Assembly: GCF_020536995.1 (NCBI RefSeq)
Contig: NC_068363.1
Coordinates: 8,232,620-8,296,619 of the forward strand
Origin: Dreissena polymorpha
Lineage: Eukaryota; Mollusca; Bivalvia; Myida; Dreissenidae
DNA: 64,000 bases
Direction of reading: 5' to 3'
The stretch's first letter is position 1, and each line of letters starts with the position of its first letter. The notes beneath the pieces were generated by a model, which saw nothing but the letters and a program-made list of their open reading frames with translations, did no database searches and was not told the origin of the DNA. This document shows positions 10,627 through 21,300 of the stretch, one piece after another. The translations under genes and the position numbers were made by a program.

Positions 10627-12301
10627 ATTGACCTTTCGACAGCGAGAGTGAAGCCAAGCCCCCGATTTCAAGGGAGGTCACTCCGCCGAAGTCCGTCATA
10701 AAACTGGCTACGCGAATTGGTAATCGGTACGTTGGAAGATATTCCCGATGATTTTGGTCCAAATTACATGAATTTTTTCTATTGCTATCATGTTTTATTT
10801 AAAATGTGTTAAATGTAATGTATCAAATGGGTGTTTAGCTCCCCTCAAAGAAAGGCCGTTTACCAAAAAGGCTTCCCAAAAAGGCCGCATAAGTGAACCA
10901 AAAACGCCTCATGGTATACCAGAAAGGCCATACAATATTTTTTATTATCATTGAATAGTTATGCTGAATATAATTATCATATCTATTAAATAGTCATAAC
11001 TTTTTTATTAGTCTACTTAAGTCGTTAATTTTATAATCAAAGTCGGCCAATTATCGCCAATTATCACATACAGTATGAATTGTTCGTTTGTCACAATACT
11101 TTTCATTGAGTAATAGATGTTTCAGTTTTTTAATTAAAAGCTGTAAATTTTGCAACCGATGGCAAAATTGCAAATGTGGCACAGGTAAGTAAATTTATTA
11201 TATAAGAAGACAAAGAACGTTTTATTGAAATCCGATATAACACATATCTACAATGCGTTTGGTCAAAATGACCCATGAGCATTGTTATAATCGTATAACA
11301 TAGTCAATGTCGTCAAAAACGTAACAAACACAATATATTATTAATTTCCTCTTAAACTATTTTTTGCAATGTTTAAAATATAAGAAGTTGAAAGAATTTT
11401 CATGTACAAAAAAACCTCGCTAATCAGACTGGGTATCAAAGTGTCAAGGGTCATTCACAGTTTGCGGCATCTGTTTTGATAACGGATTAGTAGAAAGCCC
11501 ACATATGGTGTAAAATGACATTTATTGGCACCTATTGATAATTACATGTACATGCGCATTTTAAAATAGTTTCTTAACTTTTAATGATATAAAACTAGCT
11601 ACATTAAATTCGGAAGACTTAAACGGAAAGAAATAAAAATGCTTTATTCTATGTGATATTATTAAAAATTATAACTGATTGTCTTTATTATTACGCATTT
11701 CATTAGCATTAATAATATATTTAGCAAAGTTTAGAATGTCTTTTTTATTAGCCGACTGCATTAGAATGTCAAATTTATTTAACGTCTGCCACCTTTGAAA
11801 ATATGGTTTTAAATGTTCATTTCTAATTTCTCTATATAGAGGACAAACAAGTAAAAAGTGATACTCGTTTTCTATAGCGTGTCTGTTGCAAAACTTACAT
11901 TTTCTATTTTTTCGCGTAGTATCTTATTATAACGACCTTAGAACAAACGTATAGGTGTTTTACTTTCGGGCGATCGCTTAATATGTTGAGATTAAGCTGT
12001 TCGTGTGGATGACCACAAAGACAAATCCAACGTTTGCATTTTATAAGGTTAGTACCCAGTTTAGGGAACGGAAAAAACGTAGTTCCATTTTTTAACCTGG
12101 ATACATTGTGTCTGAATAACAAGTGCCATAACAGCACCTTTTAACCATTTTCTTTGTTTCAAACACAGAATTACGTATAAGCTTATGTGTCGGACAACGG
12201 CGAGTATGACGGACAAAATGGAGGATAGAAACGGGCCTAATCTATGCTGTAATCTTATTGGTTAATAAGCCTGTCAATCAATCGGCTGTCGAAAGGTCAA
12301 T
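10627..12301. mobile_element. 1.67-kb segment bounded by perfect 17-bp inverted repeats
   Basis: ATTGACCTTTCGACAGC at 10627-10643 is repeated exactly, inverted, at 12285-12301, which delimits a 1675 bp segment. No transposase is recognised inside. The interior holds an 'aaaggcc' run (10850-10915) and a LINE C-terminal fragment on the minus strand. The target-site duplication is not clear, so the superfamily is left open. Confidence 0.5.
11672..11923 (-). pseudogene. LINE reverse transcriptase C-terminal fragment
   Basis: The minus-strand translation reads RKCKFCNRHAIENEYHFLLV then CPLYREIRNEHL and FQRWQTLNKFDIL, the zinc-knuckle-like C-x2-C...H...C tail that ends many bivalve non-LTR retrotransposon ORF2 proteins. 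Upstream (11924-12137) the frame is lost and no RT motifs are visible. It is a short, 5'-truncated and decayed copy lying inside the inverted-repeat-bounded segment. Confidence 0.65.
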
Positions 12302-12302
12302 G

Positions 12303-12546
12303 AACAAGTATTCCGCAGTCGGAGACATATGACCCCCCAAACATGACCTTGACCATGACCTTTGACCTAGTGACCTGAAAATCAATAGGGGTCATCTGCC
12401 AGTCATGATCAATGTACCTATGAAGTTTCATGATCCTAGGCCTAAGCGTTCTTGAGTTATCATCCGGAAACCATTTTGTGGACCAACCGACGGACCGACA
12501 TGTGCAAAACAATATACCCCCTCTTCTTCGAAGGGGGGGCATAAAA
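12303..12546 (+). mobile_element. Pearl-like element, family A, short complete copy
   Basis: It has a 5' end 'acaagtattccgcagtcgg', a single core (TGACC repeats at 12345-12372, 'aggggtcatctgcc', 'tttcatgatcctaggc'), a short GACC-type microsatellite (12479-12501) and the terminal C-run/TTCGAA/G-run hairpin ending GCATAA. The 5' end matches the start of the repeat at 29007 (gttccgcggtcggagacaca). Confidence 0.65.
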
Positions 12547-13625
12547 ATACCTATTATTTTAAATTTGAAGATTTTAGGACGCATATTACCTTATATCAGG
12601 GTAATTAGCAATATTTTTCCCATTGCCGGGTACTGGTAATTGGTGAAGTGCTATTCAGAAAATTAATACGGCATTAGTAACTGTTTAACGAAATGTACAG
12701 TATAGGTCGTAAACATGAAGGCTTCGTGAATTATACTCAGTCTTTCCGAAATACCGTCGGTCCTCGGATTTTTCCGATAATTATTTGGAAAATCCAGAAA
12801 TGATTCTAATATTGGCGGACCTCGTGTCCGGTAATAAAATTATGGCGAAATTTGGAATTCCATAAGCTATTTCCAGAAAAATTTCAAGGCAAAAGTGGGA
12901 ATTTATCGAGTTATTTATGAATACTCCAATCATGTAAAACATTTTTTCATTGGTTGCATTTCTTGAATGACGTACGTGCATATACGGTATCCGAAGATTT
13001 TTGCTGCGTCGTCAATGCAAATTGAAATAACACAATACGTCATCACTATATGAGTAGATTCGCAAAGGGAGAGAATCGATACCATATACTTTTGGTTCCC
13101 GTTATATCCGATTAATTGGTAAGCAAGCAGGGCATTAACACAGGTCATTGTGATCTTCCCGCGATCTGTCAACACCTACACAGGAGTTCGAAGCGATCTG
13201 ACAATATCTACACAGGAGTTCGAAGGAAAACAGAGTATCCAGATATATAACTGGTGATCGTGTTTTCATTTTATTTTTTTAATATCTTTAATAATAAAAT
13301 TTGGTGAAAGAGCCAAACCAAACTCTCATGATGATCAAACTCAGCACTGCAGATGTTACAGCTTATGACCATTCAGCAGCTGTAGACAAACAGCTGTTCA
13401 TATTCGATGGTTTTATGTAAAATTAAATATTTAATGAAGTTTTTACGTAACAAACTCACACCTACATACAGGACCAATAAAGTTTTCTACCATAATTAAA
13501 AAAAATCATCCAAATAATTCACTCAAAAGCATTGGGATGGACTTTAAGACTATTAAAATATGATAAAGTATGGTAGCCTACAACAGCCTAGCAAAAAGCT
13601 AGATTAAGTATTGAATGCTGATGAT
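12547..13625. other. No recognised feature
   Basis: Open frames are short and without family resemblance. A 20-bp phrase (ctacacaggagttcgaag) is duplicated at about 13176 and 13208. Nothing else stands out. Confidence 0.4.
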
Positions 13626-14734
13626 CAGAGCTCCAGATAAGGGTGGTACATGTATTTTCGTAATTACGAATTATTTTCAAGTCTGTTACAGTCATTGAAA
13701 TTCAGATTTGAATCTACAAGTAAGTCGGCCTAGTACTATAGGCATTTGAACAAGCCTGAGTCAGATTTTACTAGCCCAAACATTTTTGTTAAAAATGCAG
13801 ATAAACATAACATAAAACATCCAAAGAAGCATTCATTTATTCAATCTTAAGAATACAATACAAATCTCTTATTAATTTCATCCTCATCCAAGTTAGCTTC
13901 CTCGTCATCTGAGCCAGCCTCTTTCGGATCCTGAAATAAGAAGAAATTAATTTCAAACACGGATTTCAATCAAATCACAACTATAAATTTATACACAAAG
14001 TTTAGGTAAAAAATGAGCAGAAATGTATCCCATATATCCATGTGAAAGAGAGAGCAAACCTGAACCACCAGAAAATATATAAGCAATTAAGTGCCAGGTT
14101 ATTCTACAAAAAGCCAGTTGACAAATGCGTCAATCACAGTTACCTCAGATTCGCATTCTTCAACGACGTACTTGAATGACAACTGTTCGGCCATTACTCT
14201 CTGTGTCCCGAACGCAACGCAAAACATTGATTTTACATAATAGTAATCCGGGAACCACAAAACCATGCGCTTTATGCGCAGTAATCCAATTATCGGCTGA
14301 TTGCCCAGCACGTGTGCACAGTGTGTTAAAACATAAGCGGCTGTTGATTTAAGCGGCTCAAAACTTTGTTTATAAATATTGAAAATGAAAGTGGAACTCG
14401 TTTTTTTGTTTAATGAATTGTACAAGCACGTCGGGCTTGTAAAATTGGATTTCCTACAAGCCCGAAAGAAAAAATACTAGTTTTTTGCTGTCGGACTAGT
14501 GCCAATTTCGACGACTGCTGTTACGTATTTATTTTAAAATCTTGTCGTACCATTAAGAATTACAAAATCAAGTTACGAATATTATGTTTACATTGGTTCG
14601 TATCGATTTGTATTGAGTTATTTTTGGGTATTAAAGATCTTTTCGTTGCTTATATAGAATTGTTATCTGGTTTGTTTAACAAAGCGCATTCTTTCCAACA
14701 AAAGCGGCCTGTACAGTCTATCTGTCAAAAAACA

Positions 14735-15057
14735 ATGGCGGCGCCCAGAGAGCGTCCTCAAAACTGCAAAGCGTGCAAAAACACGCTTTTAACATATTGT
14801 ACGCAAAGTGAGCCGAAGTTGAATGTTAAGAAAGACATTATAGAAAAGATCATATACGATGTTGTATGTTTAGTTGCCAACACAGTCAGAAAAGCTATAA
14901 AAAAAACGCGACACGACGGGTCCAAACTTTAAAAAAAAACATTGAACGAGTGGAAAGGACAATTCCCGTGGCTAATCGTTGAAAAGATTGAAGGGGAGAC
15001 CCATTTTAATTGTGAAATATGTAAAAATTCATCGAAGGCATGCAATCTTAGCACAGT
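14735..15057 (+). pseudogene. hAT-type BED zinc-finger N-terminal fragment
   Basis: A start codon at 14735 (in 'acaatggcggcgcc') opens MAAPRERPQNCKACKNTLL..., which runs to a TAA at 14930-14932. The same frame continues with TLNEWKGQFPWLIVEKIEG and THFNCEICKNSSKACNL to a stop at 15059. The pattern of an aromatic-rich FPWL block followed by C-x2-C at the N-terminus is typical of BED/TTF-type fingers of hAT transposases and their domesticated relatives (KIAA1586/ZNF862-like). The internal stop and the lack of the downstream domain make this a remnant that belongs to the enclosing hAT element. Confidence 0.45.
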
Positions 15058-15099
15058 TTGAGCATATGAAGGTATTTGAAAAATAAAATTGTATAATAC

Positions 15100-15982
15100 C
15101 AGTGTTCTGCCGTGATTTTTTACTGTTGGGGACAGGGACCCTTTAGGGTTAAAAAAGTGGGGACAAAAAGGAAAAATATGGGGACAGAGAAATATATTTG
15201 CAGCAGAATTTAATTTTCAGAAACTAATTATATTTTACTTGCACTCTTAAATTTGCTTGTTTTCTTCTTACTGCAAGACCACAGGACGCAACATTCTAAT
15301 TTCTAATTCAACCATGCACTTTTTAAAAACTTTTTAAAACTGTCAAACAATAGTCAACATATTTACAAAACTTTCAACAGATTTATGGTCATTGAACTCA
15401 GCATTGCGTGTCAAAGTACTTGTTCGATAATAAGAATTACCGATAGTAAAGGCGGTTTTTTGTGCTTTATGCATAAAGTGCATGTCATTTTGTTGTTGTC
15501 AAACAGTGACCAAGACAATTTTCGAAGCCAATTTGCTTGGAACGTATGTTTAGGGCCAGGGGTAGTTTTTTTGTCATTGCTAAACGATGTTGGGACTTGG
15601 GAAGACTCTGTTGGGGTGTTGTTATTAATTTATCGTCATATTTTCTAAGTTTACTTGCCGGAGGACAAAAACTAAATGGATTTTGTTTTCTTCTGCCGGT
15701 CACTTTCCGCCATTTTGATTGGTTGTTATAATCTCAACTTACCCATGCAATAAAGTGTTATTAAAGTAAATTTACCATTGGCTGCAAAATGACGTCACAT
15801 CCAATGAAATAATTCGTTTTGATTACACACTCACTGGATTACTTTACCGACTTACCAATTGAATCGATTAGTTTTTATTACTAATTCCTGTGCGCTCTCG
15901 GACCCATATCCGGAAAACGGGTGGGGACAAATCTTTAATTTTTGCGCCAATGACGCAAGGGCGCATCCACGGCAGAACACTG
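15100..15982. mobile_element. Nested hAT MITE, 883 bp
   Basis: CAGTGTTCTGCCGTG at 15100-15114 is repeated inverted at 15968-15982. The flanks (TATAATAC / TAAAACTG) are only weakly alike, so the 8-bp duplication has decayed or is absent. No transposase is present. It interrupts the larger hAT element at 13626-16213 and is therefore younger than it. Confidence 0.7.
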
Positions 15983-16255
15983 TAAAACTGAATAGACACT
16001 GTTGAACTCATATAAATAAAGTTGCTAGTATGTTTATTTTAATTTTTTGCATGATAATAATCATTATTATTTATTTTTAGGTCATTTAAAAAAGTTAAGA
16101 ACTATTTTCCAAAACTTAGTAGTAACGTTAAGAATACATTTCAGAGTTAAGAATTATTTTTGAAAATCTAGTAGCAACGTTAAGAATTTCACAAAACCTT
16201 ATCTGGGGCTCTGCTCATGATACAGGGAGATGGTCTTCGTTGACTTAATTATTAA

Positions 16256-17778
16256 GGTATCCGGAGAAGTGCCCCCCCGGAGAACTGCCCCCCGGAGAAC
16301 TGCCCCCTTATTTTAAAGGTGGCGGAGAGGTGCCCCCCCATCAAATCGGTAGGGGCGGAGAACTGCCCCCCTGTCAGAATTTAGTAGGCGGATATCTGCC
16401 CCCCATCAAATCTGTAGGGGCGGAGAACTGCCCCCCGGTGTCATATTAGTTATTAGTTACGTAGTGAAAACAATACTTACGGGTAATTTTACGTTATCGC
16501 CGTACACATTTTATCCGGTAACAATTTAATTTCAGTACAAGTATATTACCATTTATCGAACTGAATAACACAAATTGTCTAGAGGCATGTGATAATACTG
16601 TTTAAGGCCCTTGGTACGCATCTGCACCACTCACTATACATGAATGCCTTGTAAAAGTCGTGTTTTAATAAGAGCGCGAAACATAGTCGAGATCCACACA
16701 GGAAACGCGTGCGTGTTAATACTGGCAATGTGTTGCAACTAAATATAGACGTGCAACTCGGTACTTATGGAGGAAAAGTTACATCGGAATTAATTTACAT
16801 TATAAAGATAGTATTGACCCATGGAAAAAAAGTTAATTGACATATAAAAAGTAAATTAATAGGCAAGGCAAAGGCAATAATTTAGCTGACTTGAAGAAAA
16901 AAGTGAAGTGAAGTTGAATTTATAAGCAATTTATTTATGTTGTTTAGTTAATTCATGTCTTCTAGCACCTTATCCGTCGGTAGCATCGCCAGACCGTCGA
17001 GTCGTCCGCAGTTTGCATTTTGAGCAGATCATGTCGACATGCCAAACAAACAAAATCGGTAACAGTTGCTTTAATTAGCAGCTAATAAGGCAGGCAGAGA
17101 ACTTGTTACCGTTAACGATAAGTACCGCGATCTTTTAATCTTTTAATTGGTAGACCGGACCGACCTTAATTGTTAAGAACTTGTTAGCTTTGAATAAAGC
17201 CGCATACGGGTTTATTATATTGAACCGTCCAAATCCGTAATTGGCGAAAACAAACAAATAAATTATTGTTTTCAGCTGGCATAAGGATGGATTAAATTGC
17301 ATGCTATTTGTTTGTTTTTATTACGGGGAAAATATAAAATAATTCAGCCGCGAAAACTTTTTATTAGCAAAAAGTTATTTGTTTTTCTTTGTTCACATTG
17401 ACGAAAATCACGTGATTATAAAGTTGGCGACGTGACGACGTCCATGCCGAGGTAGGTATTTTATGCCGTTTTATAACTTTTATTACTTGTACAACTTTAT
17501 ATTACTTTTGAAATTTCACTCAATTTCCATACATAATAGCAAGAAAGTTACTGGCGTTATTGTCATTATAATACTCGCTTTATATATCACCGCTATTTCT
17601 TTAATTAGGGGGCACTTCTCCGGGTCATCAATTCTGACAGGGGGGCAGTTCTCCGCCCCTTATTAATCAGCAGGGGGGCAGTTCTCCGCCCTATACAAAA
17701 ACAGTGAGGGGGCAGTTTTCCGCCCAGTGAAAAATCTTTGGGGGGGCAGTTCTCCGGGGGGGCACTTCTCCTAGAGCC
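16256..17778. mobile_element. 1.5-kb TIR element with GGAGAACTGCCCCCC terminal arrays, 9-bp target duplication
   Basis: A 9-bp direct repeat AATTATTAA (16247-16255 and 17779-17787) flanks the element. Both termini begin with GG, and from the eighth base onward they share about 31 identical inverted bases. Each end is an array of GGAGAACTGCCCCCC-like units spaced by short unique stretches: five to six units in 16262-16437 and about five in 17606-17772. The interior (16440-17600) has no ORF above ~67 codons. GG termini with an 8-9 bp duplication suit Merlin; a 9-bp duplication also suits Mutator-like elements. The superfamily is unresolved. Confidence 0.7.
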
Positions 17779-17787
17779 AATTATTAA

Positions 17788-18330
17788 CGCTCGCCCAAGG
17801 CTATGCCTGATGGGTATTCAACGAAAGATTAGTCAAAGGATGTGTCTTCAGTAGAGGATTCAGATATCCAGGATGAAGAGACAAATGCTAAAGAAATCTT
17901 GGCAATTCTGAATGATTAAATGCATGCTTTGTATATTAATTTGATAATATTTCAATATTGTTAAAAATGTCATCTTTGTCTTTCGTCGTCATTTTTACTT
18001 TTTGGGCCTGAAATAATCAGTCTGGGCCGGAAATGGCTGCATGATTATAGGACCTCATTGCCGGCAATAAATTATAATTTTGGGAAGGACTGATTATACT
18101 TGTAAAAAAACCTGCTTAAAATTTAGAGAGAAAAAACAACATTTGCGACTAAACCATGAAATTCGAAAAACATCATCGACCCTGAAATAAATTATTTTGA
18201 TTAAACATCAATATATCTAACTAGCAATTGCTATTCAATTGTTGTTGTTTTTTAAATACTTAACCCGACATGTTACAGTATATTATACATTTTGTATGTT
18301 TTTCCACTTGAACAACCGCTATGGTTTTCT
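17788..18330. other. Intergenic; short coding-like tail at 17833-17919
   Basis: The frame 17833-17919 reads SKDVSSVEDSDIQDEETNAK and then six further codons to TAA. Its acidic, codon-like composition hints at the C-terminal end of a lost gene or transposase. The rest shows nothing recognisable. Confidence 0.25.
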
Positions 18331-21300
18331 AGGTTACAATACACTAAATACTTTTGGTGTTCAATGCTATACCCTCTAAAAACAAAATCTTCATTTATTT
18401 GAAGACACAATTCTCTGTACGGGCACTTGCCATGACTTTATTTTTGAATATTTCTGTGTTCATGTGGTAGGGAAAACATTGTTGTATACTACAAATTCCC
18501 TGTTTTGCTTTTAGGTTGGAGACTACATAAGACTTTGACAGTTGGCGGGAAACCATCATCAACTGGAGAGATGCCGGTAAAAAGATGGCCATAAAACAGT
18601 GACCGCTGATTCGCATTGAGTTCTTTCTTACATATTGGATGACCTATGTTTTTTATTGTTTAAATCATTGCGGCTTGGAATGCTCTTTAAGAAAAGGTAT
18701 GGTTATGGGGGTGTCTACGCGCAAAAGTTTGACTTTATTTTTTGTTAAAGTTATTGCTTTTACATTGAATTTGTGCAGGAAATCTTTTGGTATGTTGTGA
18801 CCTAAACTAACTTATGATAAAAATGAAATATCATCTGCAAGTGCAAAATATGACTGGGAAAGCAGATTTTTGGTCATTTCTTAGCAAAAGGGAAGAAAAT
18901 AAGTGCATTAAATGCATGAATTCAGATTATTTGACCTGGAATAGTTGTTTTTCAAGTTGACCCCCACCCTTATATATTGGAATAAGGGCTAAATTGCTTT
19001 CCGACTTAAATTCAACCGCATATTGGTTGACCGTGTCGCGTTAATGTGTTACATGAAGTTAGAATTCAACGCCAGGGACTCCGTGATCGAGTAACGCAAC
19101 TTCAACTTTTGCGAAAAGCATGAACATTCAAACAGAGCCCCATTTCACCGACATGGAATGGCAGGCATTTTTACAGTATGGACAGTGCAGCAGATGCTTA
19201 ACTGAGCCAGCCTTCATATTTAGTACAATCATGAATTGAGCAAGATTTTATCACTTTATATTATTCATAAAAGTACACTTAAAATACATAAATGCATGTT
19301 TTTGTTTCATTTTTTTATCTTTTTCTATTGGGTATTTTGACTTTTTCAGGAAGAGGAATGTCTGCGACTAAGTCAAGGGCCACTGGATAAGGGTTGTTGA
19401 TGGCAAAACAGGTAATAATATCATTTTGTTATCATGTACACAAGCAAATAAGCATATGTATGATGCTTTAGGTGTGAAAGACTGTCATAATCAGGATTGT
19501 GGTCACTCACACCCTTGCCGTCATGTAATTCTCCTCGCAGTTTGTATTGATAGTTCCGCGTCCTGACATGTAAAGCTCGTGCTTTGTTGGCAGCTGAAGT
19601 TGGCACTTAACAGGGTTATCCGTGTTCCTGAGCATGTATGCAGTACAGCTGAGTTGATTTGCTACTTGTTACCCTACAATTAGCTTGTTTTTGGTATTGT
19701 TTTCTCACAATATGCTTATATTCATGTTTCCGGCTTAAAATGGTGTCGCGCCTTACTTAAATATAGGATTGTTATAGCAAGTGTCCCCTTCATCATTTAC
19801 CTTAGAGGGATTTTTTTGACAAAATTTGGCACTTTCAGCAACTTGTTTTGTTTTTTATTTGGTACATGCTTCTCTCATTCAGTGATTTAATGACAGTATT
19901 GTCCTTATTCTTTTTTCTTTGCATAGAAAGGTGACATGAATCATTGATATTTGTTGTGTTGAGAATTCTGCAGGAAGCTGTGTCCCCAAAAGAAGTACTA
20001 GAAACCCCTTTCAGGACACTGCCTTGATCTGAACTGCCTTTCTACCCCTGTTACTACATGGAACATCATTGCTAAGCTTATAATGCTTGCCTACATATGT
20101 GTTTTTTGTTCAATTTAACTTTTCCTTCCAGCTTAAACCCCCCCCCCCCCCCAACAAATGAGCATTGTATTCTTTCGCTTGGTTACAAACTCCCATTTGG
20201 ACCAGATTGCCACCATAAAAATAGCCTAAAGTACTTATTTTGTGTCCAAAATATGAAAATTTGTATTGTCTTGAACCTCTAAATGAGAGCTGGCAATGCA
20301 TTTTGACCATCTGCTGCAGTTAAAAGGCACCCATGACATTACATGCTAGAATATTTCATTGGCGGCTGGTAAATAAATGGGCACCGATCGACAAGGCGCT
20401 TTCAAGATTTTACACTTTTATTGGTGTGAAATAACAAGTTATTGGAAGCTTATTGATTTCTACACTTCAAAGTATCTTTGATCTCTCATTTTGACTAATT
20501 AGTTTATTGTCTTGGATGAAATTGGATTGTTTTTGCTTTGAAATTGGCATTTTTGGGATGATTAAAAAAAAACACACAAAAAAGACATTATCAAAATTGC
20601 TTAGAGTGAAAATATCTAACAAATTCATTCTTTCCCCACCACACATCAGCCCCACTTGCATGTCTTTTTGGTTTGTTTTGGTATTTTATTGCAGATATTG
20701 AACACAACAGCTTTAAATCTTAAAGGGGCAGTTAAGCTTTAACAGGCCTAATATCGCCTTCTTCGGACTGAAAACACCCGCGTGTGAAAATATGATACAG
20801 AATGGCCAAATGGACAGCTAATCCAGCCAAACTTAATATATTGGTGCAATATGGATGGGATGATAATAATATGAAAGAAAAACACATTTCAGTAAAAATA
20901 AATTTCTCTTATAGGTTACAATACACTAAATACTTTTGGTGTTCAATGCTATACCCTCTAAAAACAAAATCTTCATTTATTTGAAGACACAATTCTCTGT
21001 ACGGGCACTTGCCATGACTTTATTTTTGAATATTTCTGTGTTCATGTGGTAGGGAAAACATTGTTGTATACTACAAATTCCCTGTTTTGCTTTTAGGTTG
21101 GAGACTACATAAGACTTTGACAGTTGGCGGGAAACCATCATCAACTGGAGAGATGCCGGTAAAAAGATGGCCATAAAACAGTGACCGCTGATTCGCATTG
21201 AGTTCTTTCTTACATATTGGATGACCTATGTTTTTTATTGTTTAAATCATTGCGGCTTGGAATGCTCTTTAAGAAAAGGTATGGTTATGGGGGTGTCTAC

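Larger units (their letters stand above)
13626..16213 (+). mobile_element. hAT element remnant with TIRs and 8-bp target duplication
   Basis: The left terminus CAGAGCTCCAGATAAGG (13626-13642) and the inverted right terminus (16197-16213, one mismatch) delimit 2588 bp. The flanking 8-mers CTGATGAT (13618-13625) and CTCATGAT (16214-16221) agree at 7 of 8 positions, as expected of a hAT target-site duplication. Inside are a BED-finger-type N-terminal coding fragment (14735-15057), a hairpin (tcgggcttgta at 14431, inverted at 14455), 'cgttaagaat' subterminal repeats near the right end, and a nested MITE at 15100-15982. The catalytic transposase region is not recognisable. Confidence 0.75.

Noticed and set aside
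14099-14425. 108-codon minus-strand ORF inside the hAT element
   Set aside because: There is no recognisable domain, and it overlaps structural parts of the element (hairpin, ends). It is kept out for lack of support.
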